Shown here piece after piece: positions 25,101-37,100 of a stretch of 62,000 bases of DNA; positions within the stretch are counted from its first letter, which is position 1, and each line of letters opens with the position of its first letter. The notes below the pieces were generated by a model. The model was not told the origin of the DNA. It did no database searches and was given only the letters and a program-made list of their open reading frames with translations. Both the position numbers and the translations under genes were made by a program. Origin of the DNA: Phoronis australis (lineage: Eukaryota; Phoronida; Phoronidae); NCBI GenBank assembly GCA_002633005.1, contig NMRA01000427.1, positions 7,518 to 69,517 on the forward strand, written 5' to 3'.

Positions 25101-28100
25101 CAGTGTGTCATTGTTTATGTAGAGATTCACTGACAGCAGACTTCCTGTAGACTTATCAGTACAACCCTCGTTCTGGGAATGGAATGTGAGTCATTCATCT
25201 GTTATAGACAGAAGTACGTAAAAATACAACATACACTTATAACTTTTCCTCACCACTTTTAACTCCCTTTTTATTCCTGCAATCGACATCGGGACATCGG
25301 AGCTTACTTTTCAGCGAAATGCACCAACGCGTGCACCTTACACCTCTACCGGGAAACTGGTATGTTAAAAATAGATATCATCGAGGTTCTTGTGCTGAAC
25401 ACTTTTAATATAGCATTCGTTGTGGTTTTCTTTCATGTTCGTGGTTCTAACGTTTACCAAAATTCGTATTGCATTGGAATGATGCTCAACGATTTTTTCA
25501 AGTATCTGACATTGCTTCATCAAAGATAATTTTCTGCTTACTCTTATCATCAATCAAAAGAACCTTCGATTCAAGTCTTTTGCTGTGTCAGACAATACTC
25601 CAAAGTCAGGTCTCCAGAAATAGCTGATCTACTATTTATAACATCCACAAACATACCCGAGCAATACATTGAAATATGGTTATTACGACGTTTATTTTAT
25701 TTTATTTTTTATCCTTGCCTCATTGTCAATCAGATGTATTCATCAAGCGTAAAATGCCAACTGCTGGCGGCTTGGGGAGCTTGGATGAGTGACAAGCAGG
25801 GAGCACTTGGCAATGAAGTAGTACAATAAACAAAATTTTGAAGACGGGCCTCAACCAGATGCGAGTTTTTTGAACAGGGCCAAACGGTCCTATTTTCTGA
25901 GAAACCAACTTGAACGTTTATATCAAACAAAACTTGACAAATTATGATATGGTGTAATTGTATTTCTATCAACGTAACTTTCATTATTTGCTGGTATGAC
26001 CAAATAGACATGGTGACGAGACAAACTAAATGGGAGATTGTTAACCAGTTCAACATTCTACAGGCCTTCAAGATTAAGAAATAATGTGCACAAAAACCTG
26101 TTCAAAGCGAGTCGCGTAGGTAGGATATGGCTGCAAGTGTCAGTCTGCTTTTCGAGGAAGTTAGTGCCGAATAGGTATTTTTTGCAATTGTGTCCTGGTA
26201 CATTGCTTCTGTGTGTCTAAAGAATTCGCCACTTTTGGATTGCGAACTTCGTCACGAATTAAAAGTTTCATGTGTGTAGTCCAAATAAATGTCCGCGTTT
26301 CTCTTGCAGTTTATTAGGTATTACTAAAATAAATGATGCAGAGAGGGTCCAACATACATGTATTTCGTAAGCATGTGGTGCAATTTCAGAGGCTTGCAAG
26401 CTTACGTTTTATGCTTCTATGTACAGTGATTCTTATGATAATTTTCAAAGGTCGTGTACACTATGGATCAATTCAATAGTATCGATGGCACAATGGTTTT
26501 TCTTTCAGATAACTGTGACGGCAACTTATGCACGAACGGAGCAACTTGTGTCAGGAAAATTGGCGGGTACAACTGCTCGTGCACGAAGAATTACACACAC
26601 ACGTATTGTCACGGTAACGAGTTTTAACCTCTTGAGGTTTACTGATGCTTGATCAATGGTGCAATTGGTGCACCGTGCATTGTTTCTCAAGTCTGTCGAT
26701 GTTGTCTCAAGGATACCATATACATGTATTCATACTCCTCTATGCATAGTAGACTAGACCACCGTGGCTGAACACGTAAATTACGTTAACTACAGCATTT
26801 CAGTATCAAAAGACTACAAAACTGTCTGGTGAATGGTCCGTTTATTCCGGCCTTTAATACATGTAACAATTCCGACGTGTTTGACCATGAACTTGAGTTT
26901 CTAAACATTCTCTTGTTTCAGAATGAATACCCAAAAACATTTATAAAATCTTGCACTGACATGCTTTTACGCAGCCAAATCAATTAAGACATCTATAGAT
27001 GCTTGCTATGGACCTGAATTTAAAAAAGGATTTCTTAATCCCCCCTTGGGGTATCAATAGTTGTGTGGTCGACCGACAGTTTAAGAGAATGCTTGAAGCT
27101 GTTGCTCCACGTTTGCAACTTGAAACCTGTAAACAGACGTTTGTCATTGTCTAAACTAAACTCACTGTTGAGTAGTTGCTAACCAAATCATGTTGTGCAC
27201 CAACCCAGCTGAAATAAATGTGAACAGTTTTAGATTGGAATTACCAACAGTATCAGAGTCAAAGAACACTAAAACACATATACTTTCGTCCACAACCATT
27301 TATTGACAGCTGGTCACACTATAGGTTGCTCTGGTGTACAGGCGTGTGTTCATTAAAGCTAGGACCTAGCTGAAGTCTAGCCAAAGTCAAGTGTTCTCAT
27401 TTATGACACACATCAATATCTCACGTAATCTCGCGAAGTCTTACTTTTTAGCAAAATCCTAACGTAACTGAACGGGAGTCAGGTCTTAGATAAGGGTAAT
27501 ATCACCCTCAGGTTCCTCATAAGAGAGGCTATGCGTATACGGTTGTTGAGCACTATCTCAATAGAAACATTGGAAATTGGGCTCTAAATGTTTTGATTTC
27601 TGGCTTCTCCCCTTGCAATGCATTTTGACGTGTACCTGTACAGTCTGTTCTTGACTTGTGTCACCTGCTTGAATTATGTGAATTTTTTGTCTTGAGAATG
27701 GGTTATATTGAGTAAACCGAAACGTCAACACATATGTCGTTGCTTACAAACACGCTAATTTTAAAGTTCATGCTAATATTTTAGCCATGACAAATATGAT
27801 TTTAGTTTCCACGTGATAGTTGAAGCCACTCAAGAAAGCCACCAAAAGAGTAGCTCATTGGACGTTCGTCACCCGCGCAAGCAGTACATTTCAAAGTTTG
27901 ATGAAATGATTGGCGATAAAAGAAAGAATCCAAAGTCTGGAAGTTTTTGATCCCTCATAAGCGCCGTTGGTCCTGCATGTTGCGGATATATGTTTGGCTT
28001 ACCTCTAGGCTTCGTGGTGGATTAGTGTTGATCGTGTCCGTTCGTGACACTTAAAACCACCGCCTTCCAGCTTGCTCACATACGGTTTCCCAATGCGTCC

Positions 28101-31100
28101 ATGCAAACGCTCCTTCTAAACCATTCCTTCTCACAATGAACGATAGCAACAACCTTAATTTCAAAATCGCTTGATTTTAGCAAAACTAAGCTAAAAGGAA
28201 GGTAGGCCTATATGTATTGCAAAAAACCATATCGATGACGTGATCTAATTTTGTTCCATAAAAAATATTCAAGATGGGATCTGGAAAAAGCTGTTTCTCC
28301 AAAAATCATGTCAATTTCGTTTCATACAATTTTGTTTGTATGGAAGTCATATAAGTCCTATTTTTATACACCCTCATGAGAAATTGAAATATTTTAAAAC
28401 AATTCCTAACACCGTTTTGGGAACAGCGCATAATGTATAGTATCTGAAGAAATTCACATGAATCCAATCAGTTGTGTATGACTAATTTCGAAATTTCTCG
28501 AGGTTCTGACATACCCTAAAGGGGATATAGCATAAACACATTGAAAAGCAACGATCTCTGAACTAACCAGGGCCTCTGAGATTTTAACGACTTATCACAT
28601 TGGACAAAATCATTGCCGTTTCCTTGCTACGCCTGGATGTCTAGTAAGTTTCATGCTGATGGTTAGCAAGTATACTGTGACCATGAGACGCCAACCACTA
28701 CGACGAGGACGACACTGACGCCTTTGGTCTCCCTCTTCGACGATGGACGCACTGAAAACTTAATAATTGCTCAACTCTCCGTTTATGGAATGGTATTGTA
28801 ATTCGGTGGACATGAGTTAGACAGAAGTTACTAGTGTAAAATTGACCAGACTTAAACAAGGAAATCCTTTGTTTTTGCGATTTCGTCTTAAATCAACAAT
28901 TTTTGCCATTCTCTGCGCCACATTTGCTAAAATTGAGACTTTACCAGATGGTACAATTGAAAAAATTCCCACCGGTTATCGTGCGGGATTCAGCGCCACC
29001 TGCAGAGGAGCCTGCAAATGCAGTCGTTCGAATTTCAATAGCGCGCTCATCTGAGAAAATTACCGTTTCTCACAGACCACACTCATTGACGTAATCATCT
29101 ATTATTTTGCGGAATAAAAAGGTCAACTCCTGGAAGCCTTGAAGTTTGACATCCCTGCTTTCAAATTTAATTGATTTAAAAGAATGTACTACATGTGTAC
29201 ATGTAGATGTCAGAATAAAAAATACATTCTTGGAGGTTTGTGTAAAATACAGTTATCTCGGTGAAAAATCACCATCTGTAGAAATAACCCCGTCATTTGA
29301 TCAATAAAGTTTTCACGTGATAAAATTTGATGGAAATTGCGGACTATAAGTCCATATCTTTAAGGATCTTCCGCTCGCTTCAAGGTAACCTAATGCCTCA
29401 CATGTATGCTTCAGATGTAAGCAAACTTCGTTAAACAAAAGCCTAGGGTGAATTAGAGCTAGGTTAAACGCCTAATACGCACCTGCCTTCCTTTGTCTTT
29501 GCAGTTCGAGACTGTGGAGAAGCACCTACTGTGCAAAATGGTTGGCTGCACCAGATTATTCGTGAATCAGATAACCAAACTGGGAGACAGGAGGCTTCGT
29601 ACCATTGTTGCACTGGGTATGACCTTATAGGAGAGTGGAACATCTCTTGTCAAGACAACGGAACGTGGCAGAGTCCACCAAAGTGTCAGAGTAAGAAATT
29701 GACTTTGTTGTAGATTCTCCCAAACTGTTAGACTGAAAGCTTATTTATTGTTGTTGAGATGTATACACGTCTTATTCATGAACCATAATTTAGTTTGATT
29801 ATGTGTCTCAATAGGATACGCATTTTGCTAAATCTGATGACTTTGTTGATTTCAACATCCCCATTCCACACTTGCTGAAATGGATAAGAAATTGAGAAAG
29901 GTTTTGTGATAAAGTGAAACGTTTAAACTACATACATGTACAGCAAAACTACTTATCTCACCTTACCTTCATCCATGCACACCACGAAACGCACGACAAA
30001 ATGACAAATTTTGTAACACATTTCTGTTTATGTGTCCACTAGCCCTTGTCGTAGGCCCTGCATTACATTTAATTTGAAATAATAGCAAAAATCAAAAGTT
30101 ATTCGTTTACCTAGCATTCGTTTGCAGACTCCCGGAAATGTTTATGTTTTACCACTTAAGGTAATGAATTATCAGCAGTGGTGCGATCATCGATTTCGGG
30201 ATTTGCCGCGTTATCTCAGTCTTCACCAGAAACGACAGCTGCACTTGCAGCCACTGGTTCGAACCTATTTGATTAGGGTCTGTTTGCGTTCCCAGCACGA
30301 TCTTGAGTTTCTTCGTTGTCAATAGCTTCTGTGTCCGTTGCTTTGTTACATTTGTGTAAAAAAATCAAAAATTCCGTCCTCGCTGGCAGACACTTCGTTG
30401 TAACTCTCGTATTCGGCATCGGTTCCAAGCCTTGTGTGACTATGTGTAACGTGTCCGTTTAACTCACGCGTCGTCATCATGAATTTCATACAGGCCTGTA
30501 TTCAAAATACCTGAATTTGAAAGATCCTCGCCATGTTAAAAACCACTCACCCGAAAGAGGGCGATCACGTCTTTGGTGGACAGGCATTCAGCGCCACCTA
30601 CAGATCCCATGTTATGCGAACGTCATGTTTCTACTTACTCGTATAAACAGCGTTTTAACACCTTATCTGTGCGGTGGGATGCACCAATGCCTGGCGAGCT
30701 CCACACCGCGAAGATGCAAACCTGACAAAGCCAATGGTTGATGATGGTAAAACGGGGGAATCTCGATTCTAGCCGGTGTCAAAAGGCTAATATGATTAAT
30801 GCGAAATTGACCACTCGAACAGTGAGAGGGGCTGACCGTCGAATTTATTCCTCAGTTTTTTTTTATTATAAATCACTTTGTACCAACTGATTTTCTAAAT
30901 TTCTGTCCGCCAAAGCCGATTTTGGACCAATCGGAAGTCGCTTTCGTGGTGCCATTACTTCCCTATTGATTGGGTTGAAGTTAGATAAGATCATTAATTG
31001 TTACGAATCACAGGTATGGTACCCATTCGAAAAAGATGATGTCCGGCAACGAACATTTCATGATAGACAACTTGAATAAAGCATAGCAGAAATGAGCGCT

Positions 31101-34100
31101 GGTGCGGTGAGAAACACAGAGAATCAATGAGGAAGAACCGTGTTTTTGCGAGATCAGAAGCATGGTTGGTCTTAACCTAATTCCCATAGTGTCGGGGTGC
31201 TGTCCGGACACAGCACAGCTTCATGCCTGGCTGTATAGCCAGCCAGAGATTAGCCAACAATAAGGCTGTTTTGTCCTGATTTTTTGTTAAAATTGGAACC
31301 CTACAGTTGTTCTTGTTTGGGATAATCACTGTGAACATGTTCCTTGTTCGATATCCATACCCTTAATGATGTATCTCGAAAGGTTAATAGAGGGCAAATT
31401 ATGTATTTGCCTATGGTTTACAGGCACTTTTAAAACAAGTCTCTCAGTTTTGACTCCAGGAACATTATTGTTTTGTCATTGGCTTTATCATGGGCGGCGC
31501 ACCATAGGAGCTGGGGGAGGAGCTATAGCCAACACATTTTCAGTGCTACCACGCCCATAGTCTATAAGCGGTGTACCACAGGGGGCATGGGGAGAGAGGG
31601 GGCTTTAGGCTCCACTTTTTTCAGTACTGCGCGGCCCGTGCTTATTCAAAAGACCACGGTAGCTGATTTTTATCTATGTCGTGAATAGTACTCTTGAATC
31701 AATTTCTTTTTGAAGCTCAAAAATTTTTCCGTCAGTTGATTTTTTACTCATTATGTTGAATTTGCTTTCGATTGAATATTCACATGTAGTGGGTGCAGTT
31801 TTTAAATGTGTGTAACGATTGCCTTTGCTACTCTATGTTTTACAGGTAAGGATTGCGGAAACCCACCCAATGTATCCGATTCCAACGTCAAGTATGGCGC
31901 GACAACCTTCCGTTCAAATGCATCGTACACATGTGACGAAACGCACTACATGCTAGGCAGTAGTAACACGACATGTGAAAAGGACGGCATTTGGAGCCAG
32001 CCACCTAAGTGCCATAAATGTAAGAACAGAAGCTTTTNNNNNNNNNNNNNNNNNNNNNNNNNNNNNNNNNNNNNNNNNNNNNNNNNNNNNNNNNNNNNNN
32101 NNNNNNNNNNNNNNNNNNNNNNNNNNNNNNNNNNNNNNNNNNNNNNNNNNNNNNNNNNNNNNNNNNNNNNNNNNNNNNNNNNNNNNNNNNNNNNNNNNNN
32201 NNNNNNNNNNNNNNNNNNNNNNNNNNNNNNNNNNNNNNNNNNNNNNNNNNNNNNNNNNNNNNNNNNNNNNNNNNNNNNNNNNNNNNNNNNNNNNNNNNNN
32301 NNNNNNNNNNNNNNNNNNNNNNNNNNNNNNNNNNNNNNNNNNNNNNNNNNNNNNNNNNNNNNNNNNNNNNNNNNNNNNNNNNNNNNNNNNNNNNNNNGAG
32401 ACCAGCAGCTACGCATTTGTCGGCAAGATTTCGCCCTGGAACTTCAACAAAATTTTATGAAAAATGATCGTAATTTAACAACGAATTTTGATAGCAATGT
32501 ACCACAATTTTGTAGAAAGTAAATAATAATAATCTGCACGCTTTATCTTAGCGCGTAATGCATATAGTGTGCATACGTTAAGTGAGTTGACCCAGAACAG
32601 GTGATTGTGCAGAGGCATTATCCTCAAAATTGCTCATGTTGGCTTGGTTCTGGTCCAGCGAAAACAAGTTTGTTTTTCACTACCAACCGCCATGGAGTAT
32701 TTGTTACTGTTTCTTTGAAGGGAGATATTGTTGGGCAGTTTCTAAGATACGTTTTCTTGCCGCCCTCAAAATGAGCGCTGCACACTTTATGCCGGCTACG
32801 AAGTCGGAAAGAATTCACGAAGTCGGCCTTTGCTACCAGCTCAGTTCTTGATCCTTGGGAAACAGGTAGTAACTAATTTTTTTATTTCGCTAACTGGTAT
32901 TATAGCATGCCAGGCACACAACACGTATAACCTCCCTGTGGCCGGTTCGCCCCCACGCTTGCCGACGTACTTGTTTACCAGCTTAACCACAATGCAACAT
33001 TCTGACCCATTTCCAATATGGCGGCGTTGCAACTCCGCTATTCAGCATTCACATGATTTTGATGAAACATGTTAAGCCATTCATAAACTAATTTTTGAGT
33101 GAAAGTGAAATGACGAGCTCCAATACATGTACACTCTCCGGAAAATAGGCCCGTGATAAAGTACATGTCGTGATCTCAAGCGTTCAATTTCAATAGATGG
33201 CGTACGCGTCAATCTACATGTATGAGTTATTGTCACATTATAATAGCTGCGGTAAAAGGTTGACATAAAACTTGCAGATGTCTCTACATCCTCACATTCA
33301 CAAGACATTTGAATAGTTATTTTTCAACATGTTGCAGCTTTCTGCCAACCAGACGTTTGCTTGAATGACGGACAATGTATAGAAATGCCGGTACCAGGTA
33401 AATTAGGTTTTGTATATGTAATTATACTCACAAGAGGAGGCAGTGTGACCAGGTAGCATACATTGTAACTGTCCGCTGTCTTTATTCAAGGCCGTGGGTT
33501 TGAGTACCACTGGGGCGTACTGTTAGACAATTGAGTCGGGTCTCTAAATCCTCGGCTAAGTTTCACACACACGTTAGTAAAACATAAAAGAAGTTCCAGG
33601 TGACCAGCGCAATGATCCCACCTGAGAGGCGTGCGCAATTTTTGCACAAAGCACTCTTTATATCAGTGTATATTGTATCCCACTTCTTAACCTGGCATCT
33701 TATTATTCCTTCAGCTTCCACCAAAAACTTTTTTGGCACAAAGATACCTTGCAAAGAGGCATTGTGCAGGTCCAAGTCGTCACAACTTGAAAATTGCTAC
33801 AATTTGGGTATGCTCAAGGCATTTTCATTTCATTGGACTTCACCGTGTCTCGCTCCCTTCATGTTTTTTTCAAAGAAAAAATGAAGTTGCCACGGTATTC
33901 ACGTTTCCTCGGGTCCCCCATTATTTTGGGCTAATCAAAACACTTTGATTCTTTTGAAAGTCGTTAAGTACAGAATGCTTGTATTATAATAAGGCAGATG
34001 GTTGAGGTTACATGAGCTTGAAAGGGTACCGTGTTTATGGGACCCACTCATTTTTTAAATTAAAATTGCCCTTTTGGGATTTTTGTTTCCTGAGTAAGTT

Positions 34101-37100
34101 ATTTGCTTGGACCGCATGTATGAAACAAAAATACTGCAAATCTCCTCCCCAGAACGAAACTCCCCCTACCATGGAAGCAATTAACCTCCCAAGAAAGCAA
34201 CTGCCCGTAACAAGGAAGCAACCCTCTTTATCAAGAAAGCAACTACCCTGTCAAGACAGCAACTGGCATCCCAAGAAAGTATTTCCCTTCCCAAGAAAGC
34301 AACTCCCTTTCCTGAGAAATCAACCCTCCCTCCCAAATAAGCCACTACCCTAACAAGAAAGCCATTCCTCCTCCCACGAAAGATATTCGACCTCTCACGA
34401 AAGCCTCTTCCCCTCCCAAGGGAGCAGCTCCCCACTAAGGAAGCAACTCCCTTGCGATTGAAAGTAAATCCCATCCCAAGAAAGCAACTCCCCCTTTCAA
34501 GGAAGCAACTCCCTTTCCCAAGAAAGAAACTTCCCGCTCAAGGCAGTAAATGGCACCCCAAGAAAGCAATTGTCTCTCCCATAAAACCAACCCCCCAAAG
34601 AAAGTCATTCCCTCCCGGGAAAGCAATCGCCATTTTCTGAGAAATCAACATCTACTTCCAAGAAAGCCAATCTCCCTACAAGAAAGCAACCTGCTGCATG
34701 TACGAAAACCCAACGCTGTCCTACATACTCCACACACCGCCTAACACAGGTCCGGATATAAGTTCTCGCGATCAGTGCACAGAGCACATGTGCGACTCAA
34801 AAAAACCCGTCCGCAATTCGTAGAACTACATCTAGGTGTTCCCCGCGTGGCATAGCATAGCTTCTGAGTGGTCGTTTAAACGGATGTTCACTTACATGTA
34901 TGCTTAGTAGTTTTTGTTCCTGAAATGTTTGTAGTTAGTTGATTTGCTGGGTAATTAGGCGTTGTTCCAGACTGGTCCAATGTTGTTGTTCGTCATGTTG
35001 TTTTACTCTGACTATTAGTAATTTTATTTTTATTTTCCAAGTACTGTGATAGTCTTGTCGAATATCACGAAAAGTACTTCTGGGTAACACTTTCGAGAGC
35101 TAATAAACAGCAAGGGCATTGCATAAAGAACCTATATACAGCCTCGCGGGAAGTTGTGCGTTTTTAACGATGGTGGTTTATTATTCTGAGGCGTGTGCTT
35201 TGCACTCTGGCTCTCAAGGTATTATGGGCTTCAAACATAACGTTCTTTGGACCTGTTGAAGCCGGTGAACATGCATGTGTGGGTGGGTACTGCGACGGGG
35301 GATTGTTTCCTTGGGGTCGAAATGCTTTCTTGGGAAGAGATGTTAGCACCAAAGGAGGGGGTGATGATGGACTAATCACTTATACGTTCGAATACGCTTC
35401 GATTCTTCTTCTCCTAATTTCGAAAGAGGTTAAAGCGTGCTAGCAAAACGTTTGGTTGAGACTGCCGAGTTTGTGAGTTCGAGTCTTTGTTGAGGCCGTT
35501 CTAATAGCAATATATTCTCATAAATTGACATTCTTTAATTTGTAAACACATCGATAGGCATGAGCTGTGTGATAGTCTTGTCTTTTTAGTACCGCACTGT
35601 GAAAACATACCGTTGAAATTTAATACCAGTGTGACAACTGAGACAGCAAATGGAAGCGTTAGTCGTCCATGCAGTGCAGTGCGCAGTTCATTAGGGAGAG
35701 CGCTTCACGTATGCAGAGACGCGCATCGACATTGCATTGGTAAGGAGTTGTCATTTCTTATTCTTTACTCTCACGGTACTTGATATCGGTTCACTTCAGC
35801 AGCATGTTTACTTCCAGACATTTTATGTAAAACAAGACATTCCATTTGCCTTTCGAGGGTGTTCGACAACGTTTGCCAAAAAACTGTAAACCAGCGATGG
35901 TTGGACTATGTTTTTCATTACAATTAAGATGCTATTTTATTTGAAAAACATGTTGAATTTTGTCTCTTTTTGTTATATCGTCATTTCAAAATAGCCCGCC
36001 AAGTCAAATTTCACAATAGGGTCACAATAAACAACGTGGGGACATGAGGTGTCACTTTATTCAAAAGGGAAATTTGAATTAATTAAAGAAGCTCCTTCTA
36101 TTAAAGTAAATGCATAGACAGTGCAGTGAGTTTTGAGGTACCAAAATCCAAAAACGTTTACTTACGCCGACGTGTAAAAATCAGTATTGTGGGAACTAAA
36201 TACAGACGAAGTGAAACATAAATCTGACAGCATGAAACGAAATTGACCCATATTTAAATCATGTCTACCATAAATTTATCAAGTTGTTTTCTCAGTAACC
36301 CATGCAGATTTCACATTTTTGCAAATAGAGGCTTTTTTTGGAGACTCTAACGGAAAACTGATTCGGCAACCCCACATTTTCTAGATTTGTACTCCACAAA
36401 CAAAATAATTCAAGTCTGTGTTTCACTGCCACTGATACAAAAATCAAACCGTTCAGATGTATTTTACAATTTATCCACGGAGATTTAAATTCCTGTTGGT
36501 GTAAAATGATTTTCTTGTAGTTAGTAAGTTCAATAAAACACTATGTTATTTGTTCCTCTTTTCGTCGATTTTGTACACAAACGGCAAAGCATGTCTCCTC
36601 GTTGTGAGAAACAGACAGGTTATATTCTTCTTGACTTTGACTCTTGACGTAAAGAAACAAGTCGCACCAGCCAGTCCGTAACGTTGTTACTATGTTTTTA
36701 AAGTACTGAAAAAGTATACTTCTCTCGCTCCTTTGAGCCTATGTGCACGTATACCTGTTTATTAATAGGGGTGGTGACTTTGAAAACTGTATTGGATTGA
36801 AAGAGATTTCATTTCGTCTGTGTTTCAAAAATTATGAATTTGACACATAAAGTCTTGCATGTACAATGGCAATGATGTTTAACACGTTTCATCGTCCCAT
36901 GCCCAATAAAAAGAGTGAGGGGATAACTTCCTTTATCGGGACCAGACAAATTGAAAATTAGGTTGTCAATTTGCACAACACATGGTCCAAGCTTAAGGTA
37001 GTAAATATGATCAAAATCAGTAATACCATCGTCATGTTCACGTCACAAAAATACGTATAATTTGTCCAGTGGTTGTTCTTCCTTTGAAGTGACTCAAATA

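Larger units (their letters stand above)
20796..25111. mobile_element. ISL2EU-type (PIF/Harbinger-related) DNA transposon, two convergent dead genes
   Basis: The span is the coding extent; the true ends lie outside it. The left gene (plus, 20796-23030) encodes a SWIM plus YqaJ-nuclease-like protein, and the right gene (minus, 25111-23169) a THAP plus DDE transposase. This pair in convergent orientation is, from my knowledge of the group, the signature of ISL2EU elements. The genes end 138 bp apart, with poly(A) signals for both strands between them. Both genes carry stops and frameshifts and the first catalytic Asp of the transposase is lost. I could not find terminal inverted repeats by eye. 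It sits inside the intron between EGF exons 17684 and 26509 of the receptor gene. Confidence 0.82.

Noticed and set aside
34012-34787. Several overlapping frames of 60-113 codons on both strands
   Set aside because: They are products of the intron minisatellite.
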